Shown here piece by piece: positions 8,586-17,556 of a DNA stretch of 60,811 nucleotides. The notes under the pieces were generated by a model. It was not told where the DNA came from. It did not search any database and saw only the letters and a program-made list of their open reading frames with translations. Position 1 is the first letter of the stretch, and each line of letters starts with the position of its first letter. This DNA comes from Pseudonocardiaceae bacterium (GTDB lineage Bacteria > Actinomycetota > Actinomycetes > Mycobacteriales > Pseudonocardiaceae): NCBI GenBank assembly GCA_009379815.1, contig WHSY01000020.1, forward strand, positions 1 through 60,811, in the 5' to 3' direction. The position numbers and the translations under genes were made by a program.

Positions 8586-10244
8586 TTACGCGCTCACGGG
8601 CGGCGCAGCCGCCATCACCCGGTTGCCGCCCGCCTGCTTGGCCCGGTACATCGCGGTGTCCGCCCGGTCGAGTACACCGTCCACCTCGTCGACCGCGCCG
8701 GGGGAGATGCTGACCAGGCCCGCGGAGACCGTGACGCCGAACCCGACGTCCGGCGGCAGGGCGGCGACCGCGTCGACTACCCGCTGCACCGCGCTGAGGC
8801 CCTCCGCGGGCGTCGTTCCCGGCATGACGAGAACGAACTCGTCGCCGCCGTAGCGGGTCACCAGGTCGTCGCCCCGCACCGCACCGGCCATCGCCGCGGC
8901 CACGGAGCGCAGCACCGCGTCCCCGTCGGCGTGCGACCCCGCGTCGTTGACCCGCTTGAGCCCGTCGAGGTCGAGCAGTGCCACCCCCACCCAGAACGCG
9001 GTGCCCGCGTCGAGCAGCCGGGACAGCACCTCGTGCATCGCGCGCCGGTTGGCCAGCCCGGTCAGCGGGTCCTGCGCAGCCGCCACGGTCAACCGGCCGT
9101 GCTCGCGCCGCAGCCGCTCGTTGGCCAGCCGCGAGCCCAGCGCCTCGGCGCGGGAGCGGCGCAGCGCCCACAGCTCGGCCTCGACCTGCGAGAGGTATCG
9201 GCGCAGCGGGTCCACCGGCCCGCCGTCGGTCGCCAGGCCCACCCGCAGCTCGGCGATCTCGCGGACGGCGGCGAGCTGCAGTTGCCGCTCGACGTCGCGG
9301 TCGGGCGCCGCGCCCGCCACCCTGCCCAACACGTCCAGCGCGCCCTCGCGGTCGGCTGCGCGGTCCAGCAGCCGCGACAGCGCGATCCCGGTCATCAGCT
9401 TGCGGTCGGTGCGCCGCAGCGTGGGCAGCAGAGCGCGCAGCGCGGGGGACAGCTCGGCGAGATCGGCGGTGTCCGGAGCGACCCCGGCGACGTCGGCCAG
9501 CGCGAGCGCCGCGCGCAGCTCGGCGGTGTACTCCTCCCCGAGGGCCTCCACCTCGTCCGAGCCGGCCAGCTGCTGCCAGTCGTGCAGCCCCTGCACCGCC
9601 CAGCCCGCCGCGGCCCGGTAGCGCTCGGCGGCCTCGTCCGGCCTCGCGGCGCGCTCGAGACCCAGCCCGTGTACCACCGCCGTGTGTACCCGGTTGGTGG
9701 TGCTGATGACACGATGCCGGTCGGCGCCGTGCACGGCGATGTCGTCGTGCGCCCGGTCGAGCAGCGGCTCGGCGTTGTCCTCCAGGCCCAGGTGCACGAG
9801 CAGGATGCCGACGTCGGTCAGCGCCAGACCGCGCTGATAGGAGGGTAGGGCGCCATCGAGCGCGACCAGCGCCGCCGCGGCCGACTCCACCGCCGTGTCC
9901 GGGCGGCCGCGGGCCAGCGTGATCTGCCCGCGCAGCGCGTGGGCCCCCGCCTCGTACTCCACCAGGCCGTGCTCGACGGCGTGCGAGACGAGCTCGTCGA
10001 GCATCGGTTCGGCGGGGCAGGTCGGGTCCCCGGCCATGTCGCGCACCAGCACGCCGACGCGCAGCAGCCGGGCCAGCGTCGGGGGCGTCACCCCGTTGTG
10101 CCTGGCCTCGGCCAGCAGCGGATCCACACCCGCCAGTGCGGCACGCCGCAGCTCGGGGTCACCGTCCTGGGCGCGGTGGAGCAGATCCCAGGCGCGCTGC
10201 TGCACGGGGTCCTGGTCGGCGGCGGCTGAAGTCATCGCCTGCAC
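8586..10244 (-). CDS. diguanylate cyclase with helical (TPR-like) sensor
   Basis: 552 residues. The first 380 or so are Ala/Leu-rich helical repeats of TPR type with a coiled-coil stretch before the catalytic domain. The GGDEF domain has the active motif YGGDEF (GGDEF at 466-470) and an RxxD inhibitory site (R457-D460) five residues before it. It should therefore make cyclic di-GMP from GTP and be product-inhibited. No membrane segment or signal peptide is seen, so it is cytoplasmic. An alternative start is the fourth codon (10235). It stands alone, between the tRNA and the desaturase promoter. Confidence 0.93.
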   Translation of the reverse strand: MQAMTSAAADQDPVQQRAWDLLHRAQDGDPELRRAALAGVDPLLAEARHNGVTPPTLARLLRVGVLVRDMAGDPTCPAEPMLDELVSHAVEHGLVEYEAGAHALRGQITLARGRPDTAVESAAAALVALDGALPSYQRGLALTDVGILLVHLGLEDNAEPLLDRAHDDIAVHGADRHRVISTTNRVHTAVVHGLGLERAARPDEAAERYRAAAGWAVQGLHDWQQLAGSDEVEALGEEYTAELRAALALADVAGVAPDTADLAELSPALRALLPTLRRTDRKLMTGIALSRLLDRAADREGALDVLGRVAGAAPDRDVERQLQLAAVREIAELRVGLATDGGPVDPLRRYLSQVEAELWALRRSRAEALGSRLANERLRREHGRLTVAAAQDPLTGLANRRAMHEVLSRLLDAGTAFWVGVALLDLDGLKRVNDAGSHADGDAVLRSVAAAMAGAVRGDDLVTRYGGDEFVLVMPGTTPAEGLSAVQRVVDAVAALPPDVGFGVTVSAGLVSISPGAVDEVDGVLDRADTAMYRAKQAGGNRVMAAAPPVSA

Positions 10245-10392
10245 GCACCCCTATCCCGGCCGGCTATCGCGACCATGCTGCCACGCCCGCACGCGGCCGC
10301 CGACCCAGGTGACACCGGTCACGGCGCGCGACGACGCGCCGGGAAGGCGAACCACCTTCCGGGCGTGTCGTGACGGCACCGAGACACAGAAC

Positions 10393-10421
10393 CTACGGTG
10401 GCGTAACCTACGGTTCCGTAG
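10393..10421 (+). promoter_or_regulatory. probable TetR-type operator of the desaturase operon
   Basis: CTACGG-TT-CCGTAG is a perfect inverted repeat at 10408-10421, and a further AACCTACGG half site lies exactly 15 bp upstream at 10390-10398. It sits about 110 bp before the desaturase start. Operators of this look occur before fatty-acid desaturase genes in actinobacteria. The TetR gene downstream is the obvious candidate to bind it. The binding itself is inferred. Confidence 0.6.
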
Positions 10422-10530
10422 CTTGACCACCGACAGTCATGCGCCGTTCCGTCCCGGACTCGACAATGCACGTGGGCACCAGCCGCCCCCGGCACGAGGC
10501 CCCCCGACCACGACCGAGGAGCATCCGCCG

Positions 10531-11472
10531 ATGACGCTGACCGCCGACACCCCCACACAGCACCCGGAGCCCGAGCCGGTCCTGCAAGGCCGGCGACCGA
10601 CGGTCCACCAGGTCGTCGTCTACCTCTTCATCCTCGTGCCGTTCCTGGCGCTGCTGCTCGCGGTGCCCTTCGCCTGGGGCTGGGGCCTGGGCTGGGTCGA
10701 TGTGGCGCTGTTCGTCGGCACCTACCTCATCAGCTGCCTCGGTGTGACGGTGGGCTATCACCGGCACTTCACCCACAGCGCGTTCAAGGCCAAGCGCTGG
10801 CTGCGGGTCACCCTGGCGATCGTCGGCAGTACCGCCATGCAGGGGCCGCTGCTGCACTGGGTGGCCGACCATCGCCGGCATCACGCGTTCTCCGACAAGG
10901 AGGGCGACCCGCACTCGCCCTGGCTGTTCGGCACCTCCCCGGTGGCGCTGGCCAAGGGCTTCTGGCACGCCCACATGGGCTGGTTGTTCAGCCGGGACCT
11001 CACCAACCCGCGCCGCTTCGTGCCCGATCTGATGCGCGACCGCGTCCTGGTCCGGGTGAGCAACCTGTTCTGGTTGTGGACCGCACTCTGGCTGGTGGTG
11101 CCTGCCGTGGTCGGGGGGCTGGTGACCTGGTCGTGGTGGGGCGCGCTCACGGCGTTCTTCTGGGCGGGCCTGGTCCGGGTGTCGTTCCTGCACCACATCA
11201 CGTGGGCGGTGAACTCGGTGTGCCACATGATCGGACGGCGGCCGTTCTCGACCCGGGACAAGGCCGCGAACTTCTGGCCGATGGCGATCCTGTCGGCAGG
11301 CGAGTCCTGGCACAACCTGCACCACGCCGATCCGACCTGCGCACGGCACGGCGTGCTGCGCGGGCAGATCGACATGTCGGCCCGGGTGATCTGGTTGTTC
11401 GAGAAGCTCGGCTGGGCCTACAACGTGCGGTGGCCCACACCGCAGCGTCTCGCCAAGATCAGCTCTCGCTGA
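10531..11472 (+). CDS. acyl-CoA desaturase (delta-9 type)
   Basis: 313 residues. The three histidine boxes of membrane di-iron desaturases are present: HRHFTH at 77-82, HRRHH at 114-118 and HNLHH at 261-265. Hydrophobic segments lie around 27-75, 90-105 and 185-220. It would introduce a cis double bond into saturated acyl-CoA at the inner membrane. The ATG at 10531 follows GAGGAGC; a much longer in-frame extension upstream crosses the operator and is rejected. A TetR gene follows 39 bp later, forming a two-gene operon. Confidence 0.92.
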   Translation: MTLTADTPTQHPEPEPVLQGRRPTVHQVVVYLFILVPFLALLLAVPFAWGWGLGWVDVALFVGTYLISCLGVTVGYHRHFTHSAFKAKRWLRVTLAIVGSTAMQGPLLHWVADHRRHHAFSDKEGDPHSPWLFGTSPVALAKGFWHAHMGWLFSRDLTNPRRFVPDLMRDRVLVRVSNLFWLWTALWLVVPAVVGGLVTWSWWGALTAFFWAGLVRVSFLHHITWAVNSVCHMIGRRPFSTRDKAANFWPMAILSAGESWHNLHHADPTCARHGVLRGQIDMSARVIWLFEKLGWAYNVRWPTPQRLAKISSR

Positions 11473-11511
11473 TCCGACGGGCCGCCCCGGGCGGCCGGAG
11501 GGTACCGGTAG

Positions 11512-12192
11512 ATGGCGGGACGGCGCAGGACCGGGCAGGACACCGCGGGCCCGGTAGCCGACCCGGCCGACCTACCGCTGACCCGGATCCGGATGACCGG
11601 CAAGGAGCGCCGGGAGCAGCTGCTCGACGTCGGCCGCGAGGTCTTCGCCGAGAAGGGCTTCGACGGCGCCTCCGTCGAGGAGGTCGCGCACCGCGCCGGG
11701 GTGAGCAAGCCGGTGGTCTACGAGCACTTCGGCGGCAAGGAAGGGCTCTACGCGGTCGTGGTGGACCGCGAGATGGGCAGGCTGCTCGACAACATCACCT
11801 CGGCGCTGTCCGTCGCCGGCCATCCCCGTGACCTGCTCGAGCAGGCCGCGCTCGCGTTGCTGGACTACATCCAGGACTCCTCGGACGGGTTCCGCATCCT
11901 GGTGCGGGACTCACCGGTGGCCAGCGCCGGCGGGACGTTCTCCAGCCTGCTCAACGACATCGCCAGCCAGGTCGAGCACATCCTCGGCCGGGAGTTCGCC
12001 ACTCGCGGTTACGACACCGGGCTCGCCGCATTGTTCAGCCAGTCGCTGGTGGGGATGGTCGCGCTCACCGGGCAATGGTGGCTCGAGGAGCGCAAGCCTG
12101 CCAAGGAGGAGGTCGCCGCGCACCTGGTCAACCTCGCCTGGAACGGGCTGTCGCACCTCGAGCACGAGCCCCGGCTGCGCACCGCGCACTGA
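11512..12192 (+). CDS. TetR-family regulator
   Basis: 226 residues. The N-terminal helix-turn-helix (about residues 30-75) includes EEVAHRAGVSKPVVYEHFGGKE, the TetR signature. The C-terminal domain is helical and probably binds a ligand such as acyl-CoA. It lies downstream of the desaturase in the same orientation, and the palindrome at 10408-10421 is its probable target, which would give an autoregulated lipid-desaturation switch. Ligand and target are inferred. Confidence 0.9.
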   Translation: MAGRRRTGQDTAGPVADPADLPLTRIRMTGKERREQLLDVGREVFAEKGFDGASVEEVAHRAGVSKPVVYEHFGGKEGLYAVVVDREMGRLLDNITSALSVAGHPRDLLEQAALALLDYIQDSSDGFRILVRDSPVASAGGTFSSLLNDIASQVEHILGREFATRGYDTGLAALFSQSLVGMVALTGQWWLEERKPAKEEVAAHLVNLAWNGLSHLEHEPRLRTAH

Positions 12193-12208
12193 CCGCGTGG
12201 GCACGCCT

Positions 12209-12276
12209 CGTCCGTGAACTCGACGTGGCGGGGGCTCGCGGGCCGGTGAGCCCCCACGACGTCGAGTTCACGGACG
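12209..12276. repeat. long perfect stem-loop after the TetR gene
   Basis: An 18-bp perfect inverted repeat, arms CGTCCGTGAACTCGACGT (12209-12226) and its complement at 12259-12276, encloses an inner 8-bp stem GGGGGCTC/GAGCCCCC (12230-12237 and 12248-12255). It may act as a transcription terminator for the desaturase-tetR operon. Its length and symmetry also fit a dispersed palindromic repeat. No T-run follows, as is common in high-GC actinobacteria. Confidence 0.8.
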
Positions 12277-12453
12277 GGCCGCCGTGAGGCCGACCCTGAC
12301 GTGAGCCCCCGTAACACCTTGCAGCCGCACCCGATAACCCGTTGCGCAGGGTTTCCGCGCGGCCGGCGAGCAAGGCGTCTCCTCGGAGTACGGATGGCGA
12401 CGAGTTCTCCGGGGCACCCCAGGGCCGGCCGCGGGCGTGGAGGGGAGTCCACC

Positions 12454-12924
12454 ATGGACCAGCCGTTGCGGGTGGCGGCCGTGCTGACGCGGGGCAGGGA
12501 GGTACTGCCCGCCGAATGGGTGTGGTCGGCCCGTGACCCGGCCGCCGTCCGGTTGTGCGTGTCCGGCTCGCGGTGGTCGTCACCGCCTTGCCCGGTGCCT
12601 TCCAGGGAGAACGGGCCGGAGCGCCCCGTGGGGGTTGCGGTGTGGTGCGTGGCCCGCGACAGGCTTCGCGACGCGCTCGCCGGACGTCACCGCGGCCCCG
12701 GCACCGTGCTGCTGCGCGCGTGGCCGGATCGGCGGGTGCTGGGGGTCGCGCTGCGGACGACCGACGGGTGGTGGCGTGGCATCACCGACCGCCGCGTCGC
12801 CGCGCACTTCCTGGGTGAGTCGTACGCGCATGTGTCGCCCGACCGCGAGGCCGTGATGGTGGCCGCCGCCGCGAATCGACTGGACCCGAACCGCCTCGCC
12901 GAACTCGAGGGGGAAGCGACGTGA
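12454..12924 (+). CDS. hypothetical protein, faintly SsgA-like
   Basis: 156 residues from an ATG with GAGGGGAG upstream; the longer in-frame start at 12301 has no ribosome site. The order of blocks (DPAAVRL, then a Trp-containing strand with ARDRLRDAL, then GPGTVLLRAWPD, then VAAHFLGESYAHVSPDREA) resembles SsgA-family sporulation/cell-division proteins, but the match is weak. No membrane segment. It stands alone between the long hairpin and a convergent small gene. Confidence 0.55.
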   Translation: MDQPLRVAAVLTRGREVLPAEWVWSARDPAAVRLCVSGSRWSSPPCPVPSRENGPERPVGVAVWCVARDRLRDALAGRHRGPGTVLLRAWPDRRVLGVALRTTDGWWRGITDRRVAAHFLGESYAHVSPDREAVMVAAAANRLDPNRLAELEGEAT

Positions 12925-12947
12925 GGGCGACCCCCGGCGGTCGGGAG

Positions 12948-13154
12948 TCAATCGCCCTCGTTGCGGCGCGGGTCGGGTTGCGTCCCTGATGACGTCGAGG
13001 TGGCGTCCTCGGTGGGGTCGTGGAGTCGCTGGTCGACGGAGGAGCGGCCTTGCCGGTCGCGGAGCCGGATCATCCGGCCGAGGAAGAGGGCCAGCAGGAT
13101 CGCCAGCAGGATCCAGACGAGGACCCCGAGGATGATCATCATGGCCGTGCTCAT
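12948..13154 (-). CDS. small single-span membrane protein
   Basis: 68 residues. One strong hydrophobic segment (about residues 5-26: MIILGVLVWILLAILLALFL) is followed by a basic patch (RMIRLRDRQGR) and a polar Asp/Ser/Thr/Pro-rich tail. No family is recognised. Convergent with the preceding gene; the 23-bp gap between them leaves little room for a terminator. Confidence 0.6.
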   Translation of the reverse strand: MSTAMMIILGVLVWILLAILLALFLGRMIRLRDRQGRSSVDQRLHDPTEDATSTSSGTQPDPRRNEGD

Positions 13155-13352
13155 CGGACTCCTGAAATTCGGATCCGTCGACGATAGCTGGGTCCACGGT
13201 TACGTGCAGACCCGCGGAAGCGGGGCTCGTTCCGTCGGGTGACCGGTCGCAGTCGTACGGGCTAACGGCTGCGCCCTGACGGCCGATCTCCCGGGTACAC
13301 CGGCACCACCGGGCCCGGCGAGCGGGATAGATGACGGCGAGGTGAAGCGTCG

Positions 13353-14546
13353 ATGACCACCACACCTGCCGTCGCCGAGTCCCCGGGAGCCACGGCGGAC
13401 CCACGGGGTCTGTACCGGTTGAGCTGCCCGATCAAGAACTACGACTGGGGGTCGGTCGACGCGCTGCCCCGGCTTCTCGGGCGACCGGCGGACGGCAGGC
13501 CGCAGGCCGAGATGTGGGTCGGCGCGCACCCGTCGGCACCGTCGATCGCCACCGATCAGCGCGGCCGGGCGGTGCCGCTGGACCGGCTGCTGGAGTCGGA
13601 TCCGGTGTTGCTGCACGACGGCCACCCGTGGGCGTGGTCGCGGCTGCCGTTCCTGCTCAAGGTGCTGGCCCCGGAGCGCCCGCTGTCGCTGCAGGTGCAT
13701 CCGGACTCCGCCCGTGCCGCAGCGCGGTTCGCCGAGCAGCGACCCGGTTACCAGGACCCGTGGCACAAGCCCGAGATGATCTACGCGCTGGAGCCGTTCG
13801 AGGCGCTGTGCGGGTTCACCCGCGCCGACCGCGCCGCCGACCTGCTGGACTGTCTGGGCGTCCCGGCCCTGGCGGGGATCATCGACCGGCTGACCGGTCG
13901 CGACGGCATCAGGCAGGCGACACACCGGCTGCTGTCCATGGATTCGCAGCAGGCAGGCGACCTGGTGGCGGCCGTGGTCCGCGCCGCCCGGTCGAGACCG
14001 GAACCCGCCTACGCCACGGCGGTCCACCTCGCGGGCTTCCACCCGACGGACCCCGGGGTCATCGTGTCGATGCTGCTCAACCGGGTGACGCTGGCCCCCG
14101 GCGAGGCGATGTTCGTGCCGCCGAACACCGTCCACACCTACATCCGGGGGGTCGGAATCGAGGTCATGGCCACGTCGGACAACGTGCTGCGCGCGGGCCT
14201 GACCGGCAAGCGGATCGACGTCGCCGAGCTGCTCGACACCACCGACTACTCCCCGGCGCCACCCCGGCTCGTCGCGCCCCGTGCGGCGGGCCGTCACGAA
14301 CAGGTATTCGCGCCGCAGGTCGACGAGTTCCGGCTGTCGGTGATCCGCTGCGAGTCGAGGACGGAGTGCAGCTGGGACGACCGGCGGCCGCGGACCGTGC
14401 TGTGCGTCAGCGGGGCCTTCTCGCTGACCGTTGACGGCGTGACGGTCGCGCTGGCGCAGGGCGAAGCCGGGTTCGTCGGGGCCGGCGCGCGCGCCGTTCA
14501 CGTCGCGGGCGCCGGGACACTGGTCGGCGCGATGCCGGCTGGCTGA
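13353..14546 (+). CDS. manA: mannose-6-phosphate isomerase, type I
   Basis: 397 residues, normal length for ManA. The family's opening (KNYDWGS), the metal-binding QVHPD segment, KPEMIYAL with the Glu ligand, and the VPPNTVHTY segment with a His ligand are all visible. It interconverts fructose-6-phosphate and mannose-6-phosphate and so feeds GDP-mannose. Its place just upstream of the polysaccharide loci, one of which has an AlgD-like dehydrogenase, fits a role in supplying mannose-derived precursors. It has its own about 200-bp upstream region. Confidence 0.93.
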   Translation: MTTTPAVAESPGATADPRGLYRLSCPIKNYDWGSVDALPRLLGRPADGRPQAEMWVGAHPSAPSIATDQRGRAVPLDRLLESDPVLLHDGHPWAWSRLPFLLKVLAPERPLSLQVHPDSARAAARFAEQRPGYQDPWHKPEMIYALEPFEALCGFTRADRAADLLDCLGVPALAGIIDRLTGRDGIRQATHRLLSMDSQQAGDLVAAVVRAARSRPEPAYATAVHLAGFHPTDPGVIVSMLLNRVTLAPGEAMFVPPNTVHTYIRGVGIEVMATSDNVLRAGLTGKRIDVAELLDTTDYSPAPPRLVAPRAAGRHEQVFAPQVDEFRLSVIRCESRTECSWDDRRPRTVLCVSGAFSLTVDGVTVALAQGEAGFVGAGARAVHVAGAGTLVGAMPAG

Positions 14547-14577
14547 TCGGCGATGGCGGCGGAGTGGCCAGGGATTT

Positions 14578-14619
14578 GTGACTTCTTGTCACGCAGTGGC
14601 AACTGTTGGCATATGCCAC
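14578..14619. promoter_or_regulatory. tandem palindromes before the polysaccharide operon
   Basis: GTGAC-TTCTT-GTCAC (14578-14592) is followed directly by a perfect 12-bp palindrome TGGCATATGCCA (14607-14618), itself inside a GTGGCA ... TGCCAC repeat (14596-14619). They lie in the 279-bp gap before the first polysaccharide gene. This looks like a regulator-binding region. The regulator is unknown, and the rest of the gap shows nothing recognisable. Confidence 0.55.
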
Positions 14620-14825
14620 ACGTTCGAGCGGAACTGTGCCGCCCGCTTGGCGGTGCGTTCGCTGTAACGGGTGACGCTCCGTCGCGATAGAGGTGCCAGG
14701 AGAGGGTGACACGGCACACCACCGGCGATCATCCTGCGGTGTCGGCTCATTCTCACTCGGACGGGCCCGGTCGTCGCTGGTGCTCCGCTGCCGTCACAGG
14801 AGCAAGCTCGCGCGTGGGAGGACCC

Positions 14826-16286
14826 GTGGCCCTGCAGGATCAGACTGCGGTCGTTGCGGTCGGTAGCCGAGCGCGGGCGAGCACGATCGCTTCTCGGTGG
14901 GAGTCCGGCTACCGTCGAGCGGTCCTGCTCGCCGACCTCGCCATCATCGTGGTCGCGCTCCGCATCGGGCTCGTGCTCACCGACGGCAGCCTCGCCGGCC
15001 ATGTTCCGGGCGCCATCGCGGGCATCACGGCCCTGGTCCTGCTCGCCTGCATGGCGGTCAGTCGCGTCTGGGAGCAGCGGGTTCTGGGTCAGGGTGCGGA
15101 GGAGTTCCGCCGGCTGGGTAATGCGCTGCTGGCGGCCGCGTTCGTGCTCGGCCTCACCGCGCTGGCGATGGACGTCGGATACTTCCGGCCGTGGGTGTTC
15201 GGTGTGCTCCCGGCGACCGGACTGTGCCTGGCGACCACCCGATACGCGATGCGGCGCGTGCTACACGCACAGCGCCGGCAGGGCCGCTACATGCACCCCG
15301 TGCTCGTTGCCGGCAGCCTGGACGAGGTCGCCGACCTCGTCGACCGCACCCACAGGGAGCGACACAACGGATGGTCGGTGACCGGGGTGTGCATTCCCGG
15401 CGGGACCAGCGAAGGTCGCCCGATGGCGGTTCGCGACGTGCCGGTGGTCGGCGGGTTGCCCGACGTGCCTGCACTCGTGGGTGGTGGGGACTACCGAATC
15501 GTCGCGGTGGCGCCGGCAGCACACTGGAACCGCCAGCAACTGCGTGAGCTCGCATGGGCTCTCGAGGGCTCGCCGGCCGAACTCGTCGTGGCGCCCGCGC
15601 TCATGGAGGTGACCGGTCCACGGCTGCACGTCGACCCGGTGTACGGGCTGACCCTGCTGCGGGTCAGCCAGCCTTCCTTCACCGGCATCCGCTGGGTGCT
15701 CAAGTCCGTGGTCGACCGGTTCGCCGCACTGCTCGTCCTGGTCGTGGTCACCCCGGTGCTGCTCGCCGTCGTTCTCGCGATCAAGCTCAATGACGGCGGC
15801 CCGGTCCTGTTCCGCCAGCACCGGGTCGGCAAGGCCGGACAGAAGTTCCCGATGCTGAAGTTCCGCACGATGGTGGTGGACGCGGAATGGCGCCGCCGCG
15901 AGCTGGAGCACGTGAACGAGGGTGCCGGTCTGTTGTTCAAGGTCCGCGCCGATCCCAGGGTGACACGGGTCGGGGGCATGCTGCGGCGTTACTCGCTCGA
16001 CGAGCTGCCCCAGCTGATCAACGTGCTGGCCGGTCACATGTCGATGGTCGGTCCTCGGCCACCGCTGCCCACCGAGGTGGAGCAGTACGGTTACGACGCC
16101 CGCCGCCGGCTGCTGGTCAAGCCGGGCCTGACGGGACTGTGGCAGGTCTCCGGGCGCAGCGACCTGAGCTGGGAGGAGACGGTCCGCCTCGACCTGCGCT
16201 ACGTGGAGAACTGGTCGTTCGCCATGGACGCGGTGATCCTGTGGAAGACCCTCGGCGCAGTGCTGCGAGGCCACGGTGCCTACTGA
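14826..16286 (+). CDS. polyprenyl phosphoglycosyltransferase (WbaP/CpsE type)
   Basis: 486 residues from a GTG preceded by GGGAGGA; a longer start at 14706 lacks support. Four to five N-terminal membrane helices precede a CoA-binding-like domain. The C-terminal bacterial sugar transferase domain has FRQHRVGKAGQKFPMLKFRTM, DELPQLINVL, GPRPPLP and KPGLTGLWQVSGRS. It would transfer a sugar-1-phosphate from a nucleotide sugar to undecaprenyl phosphate, starting the repeat unit of the first polysaccharide. The next gene overlaps its end by 11 bp. It heads the plus-strand operon. Confidence 0.93.
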   Translation: MALQDQTAVVAVGSRARASTIASRWESGYRRAVLLADLAIIVVALRIGLVLTDGSLAGHVPGAIAGITALVLLACMAVSRVWEQRVLGQGAEEFRRLGNALLAAAFVLGLTALAMDVGYFRPWVFGVLPATGLCLATTRYAMRRVLHAQRRQGRYMHPVLVAGSLDEVADLVDRTHRERHNGWSVTGVCIPGGTSEGRPMAVRDVPVVGGLPDVPALVGGGDYRIVAVAPAAHWNRQQLRELAWALEGSPAELVVAPALMEVTGPRLHVDPVYGLTLLRVSQPSFTGIRWVLKSVVDRFAALLVLVVVTPVLLAVVLAIKLNDGGPVLFRQHRVGKAGQKFPMLKFRTMVVDAEWRRRELEHVNEGAGLLFKVRADPRVTRVGGMLRRYSLDELPQLINVLAGHMSMVGPRPPLPTEVEQYGYDARRRLLVKPGLTGLWQVSGRSDLSWEETVRLDLRYVENWSFAMDAVILWKTLGAVLRGHGAY

Positions 16287-17556
16287 ATCCCGCTCGGAAG
16301 CCGCTGTCGTCACAGCCGCGGCCTCGTCGACTTCCTGTCGGCTGTGCGGCTCTGCCCGGCTACGGACTTTTCTGGATCTCGGGGCGACTCCGCCCTGTGA
16401 GCGTTTCCTCGTCGCGGGGCAGCTCGATGCACCGGAGCCGACCTATCCGTTGCACGTGCGGGTCTGTGCGGACTGCCTACTCGCACAGCTACCTGCACTG
16501 ATCACTCCCGAGGACACGTTCACCGAGTACGCCTACTTCTCGTCGTTCTCCAGCTCCTGGGTGGCGCACGCCGAGCGGTTCGTCGACGACGCCGTGCGTC
16601 GACTGCACCTGGGTGCGGAGTCCTTCGTCGTGGAGGTCGCCAGCAACGATGGCTACCTTCTCCGGCACGTCGTGGGGCGGCGGATCCGCTGCTTGGGAAT
16701 CGAGCCGTCGGTCAACGTGAGCGAGACGGCCCGACAGAGTGGGGTACCGACCCGCACGGCGTTCCTGACTGCTGAGACCGGTGCGGCGGTGCGCGCCGAA
16801 CACGGACCAGCCGACCTCGTGGTCGCCAACAACGTCTACGCCCACATCCCGGACATCGTCGGGTTCACCCGCGGCCTCCGTGAGCTCGTCGCCGATGACG
16901 GGTGGGTCTCCATCGAGGTCCAGCACCTGCTCACCCTGGTGCGTCACAACCAGTTCGACACGATCTACCACGAGCATTTCCAGTACTACACGGTGGGAAC
17001 GGCCGCTCGCGCGCTGGCCTCGGGCGGGCTGGCACTGGTCGATGTCGAGCTGTTGTCCACCCACGGGGGATCGGTCCGGCTATGGGCGCGGCCCGTGGAG
17101 GTCGCGAGGGAGCCGTCGCGTGCGATGACCGCCGTGCTGGTGGACGAGCGTGCGGCGGGGCTCGACACGCTGGACGGGCACTCCGGTTTCGGACCCTCGG
17201 TGGACCGGGTGCGTGCCGACCTGCTGCGGTTCCTGCTGGACGCGTCGGCTGACGGCAAGACCGTGGTGGGCTACGGCGCGCCCGGTAAGGGCAACACGCT
17301 GCTCAACTACTGCGGGATCAGGAGCGATCTGCTGCAGTACACCGTGGACCGCAATCCCTACAAGCACGGACGGTTCACCCCCGGTACCCGAATCCCGATC
17401 CACTCTCCCGAGCGCATAGCCGCGGATCGTCCCGACTACGTGCTGGTGCTGCCGTGGAACCTGCGTGACGAGCTCACCGAAGCGCTGTCATACATCGGTG
17501 AGTGGGGCGGTCGTCTCGTCTTTCCCATCCCTTCCCTGGAGGTCGTGTCGCCATGA
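16276..17556 (+). CDS. sugar C-methyltransferase (TylC3-like)
   Basis: 426 residues. The N-terminal zinc domain has Cys 21, 24, 64 and 67. The SAM-binding EVASNDGYLL segment follows, then TIYHEHFQYYTV with the catalytic Tyr/His/Glu cluster, and the family's C-terminal domain with GYGAPGKGNTLLNYCG. Such enzymes add a methyl group to a carbon, usually C-3, of a nucleotide-linked 4-keto-6-deoxysugar, making a branched sugar. GTG start inside the preceding gene; ATGA overlap with the next. The fusion protein at 20079 carries a decayed relative of this enzyme. Confidence 0.92.
   Translation: MPTESRSEAAVVTAAASSTSCRLCGSARLRTFLDLGATPPCERFLVAGQLDAPEPTYPLHVRVCADCLLAQLPALITPEDTFTEYAYFSSFSSSWVAHAERFVDDAVRRLHLGAESFVVEVASNDGYLLRHVVGRRIRCLGIEPSVNVSETARQSGVPTRTAFLTAETGAAVRAEHGPADLVVANNVYAHIPDIVGFTRGLRELVADDGWVSIEVQHLLTLVRHNQFDTIYHEHFQYYTVGTAARALASGGLALVDVELLSTHGGSVRLWARPVEVAREPSRAMTAVLVDERAAGLDTLDGHSGFGPSVDRVRADLLRFLLDASADGKTVVGYGAPGKGNTLLNYCGIRSDLLQYTVDRNPYKHGRFTPGTRIPIHSPERIAADRPDYVLVLPWNLRDELTEALSYIGEWGGRLVFPIPSLEVVSP

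Noticed and set aside
8418-9848. 476-residue open frame on the plus strand
   Set aside because: Antisense to the GGDEF gene, begins inside the tRNA, and shows no domain; a high-GC shadow.
12301-12453. N-terminal extension of the 156-residue hypothetical protein
   Set aside because: The stretch has no ribosome site and low-complexity Arg-rich translation; the ATG at 12454 has GAGGGGAG.
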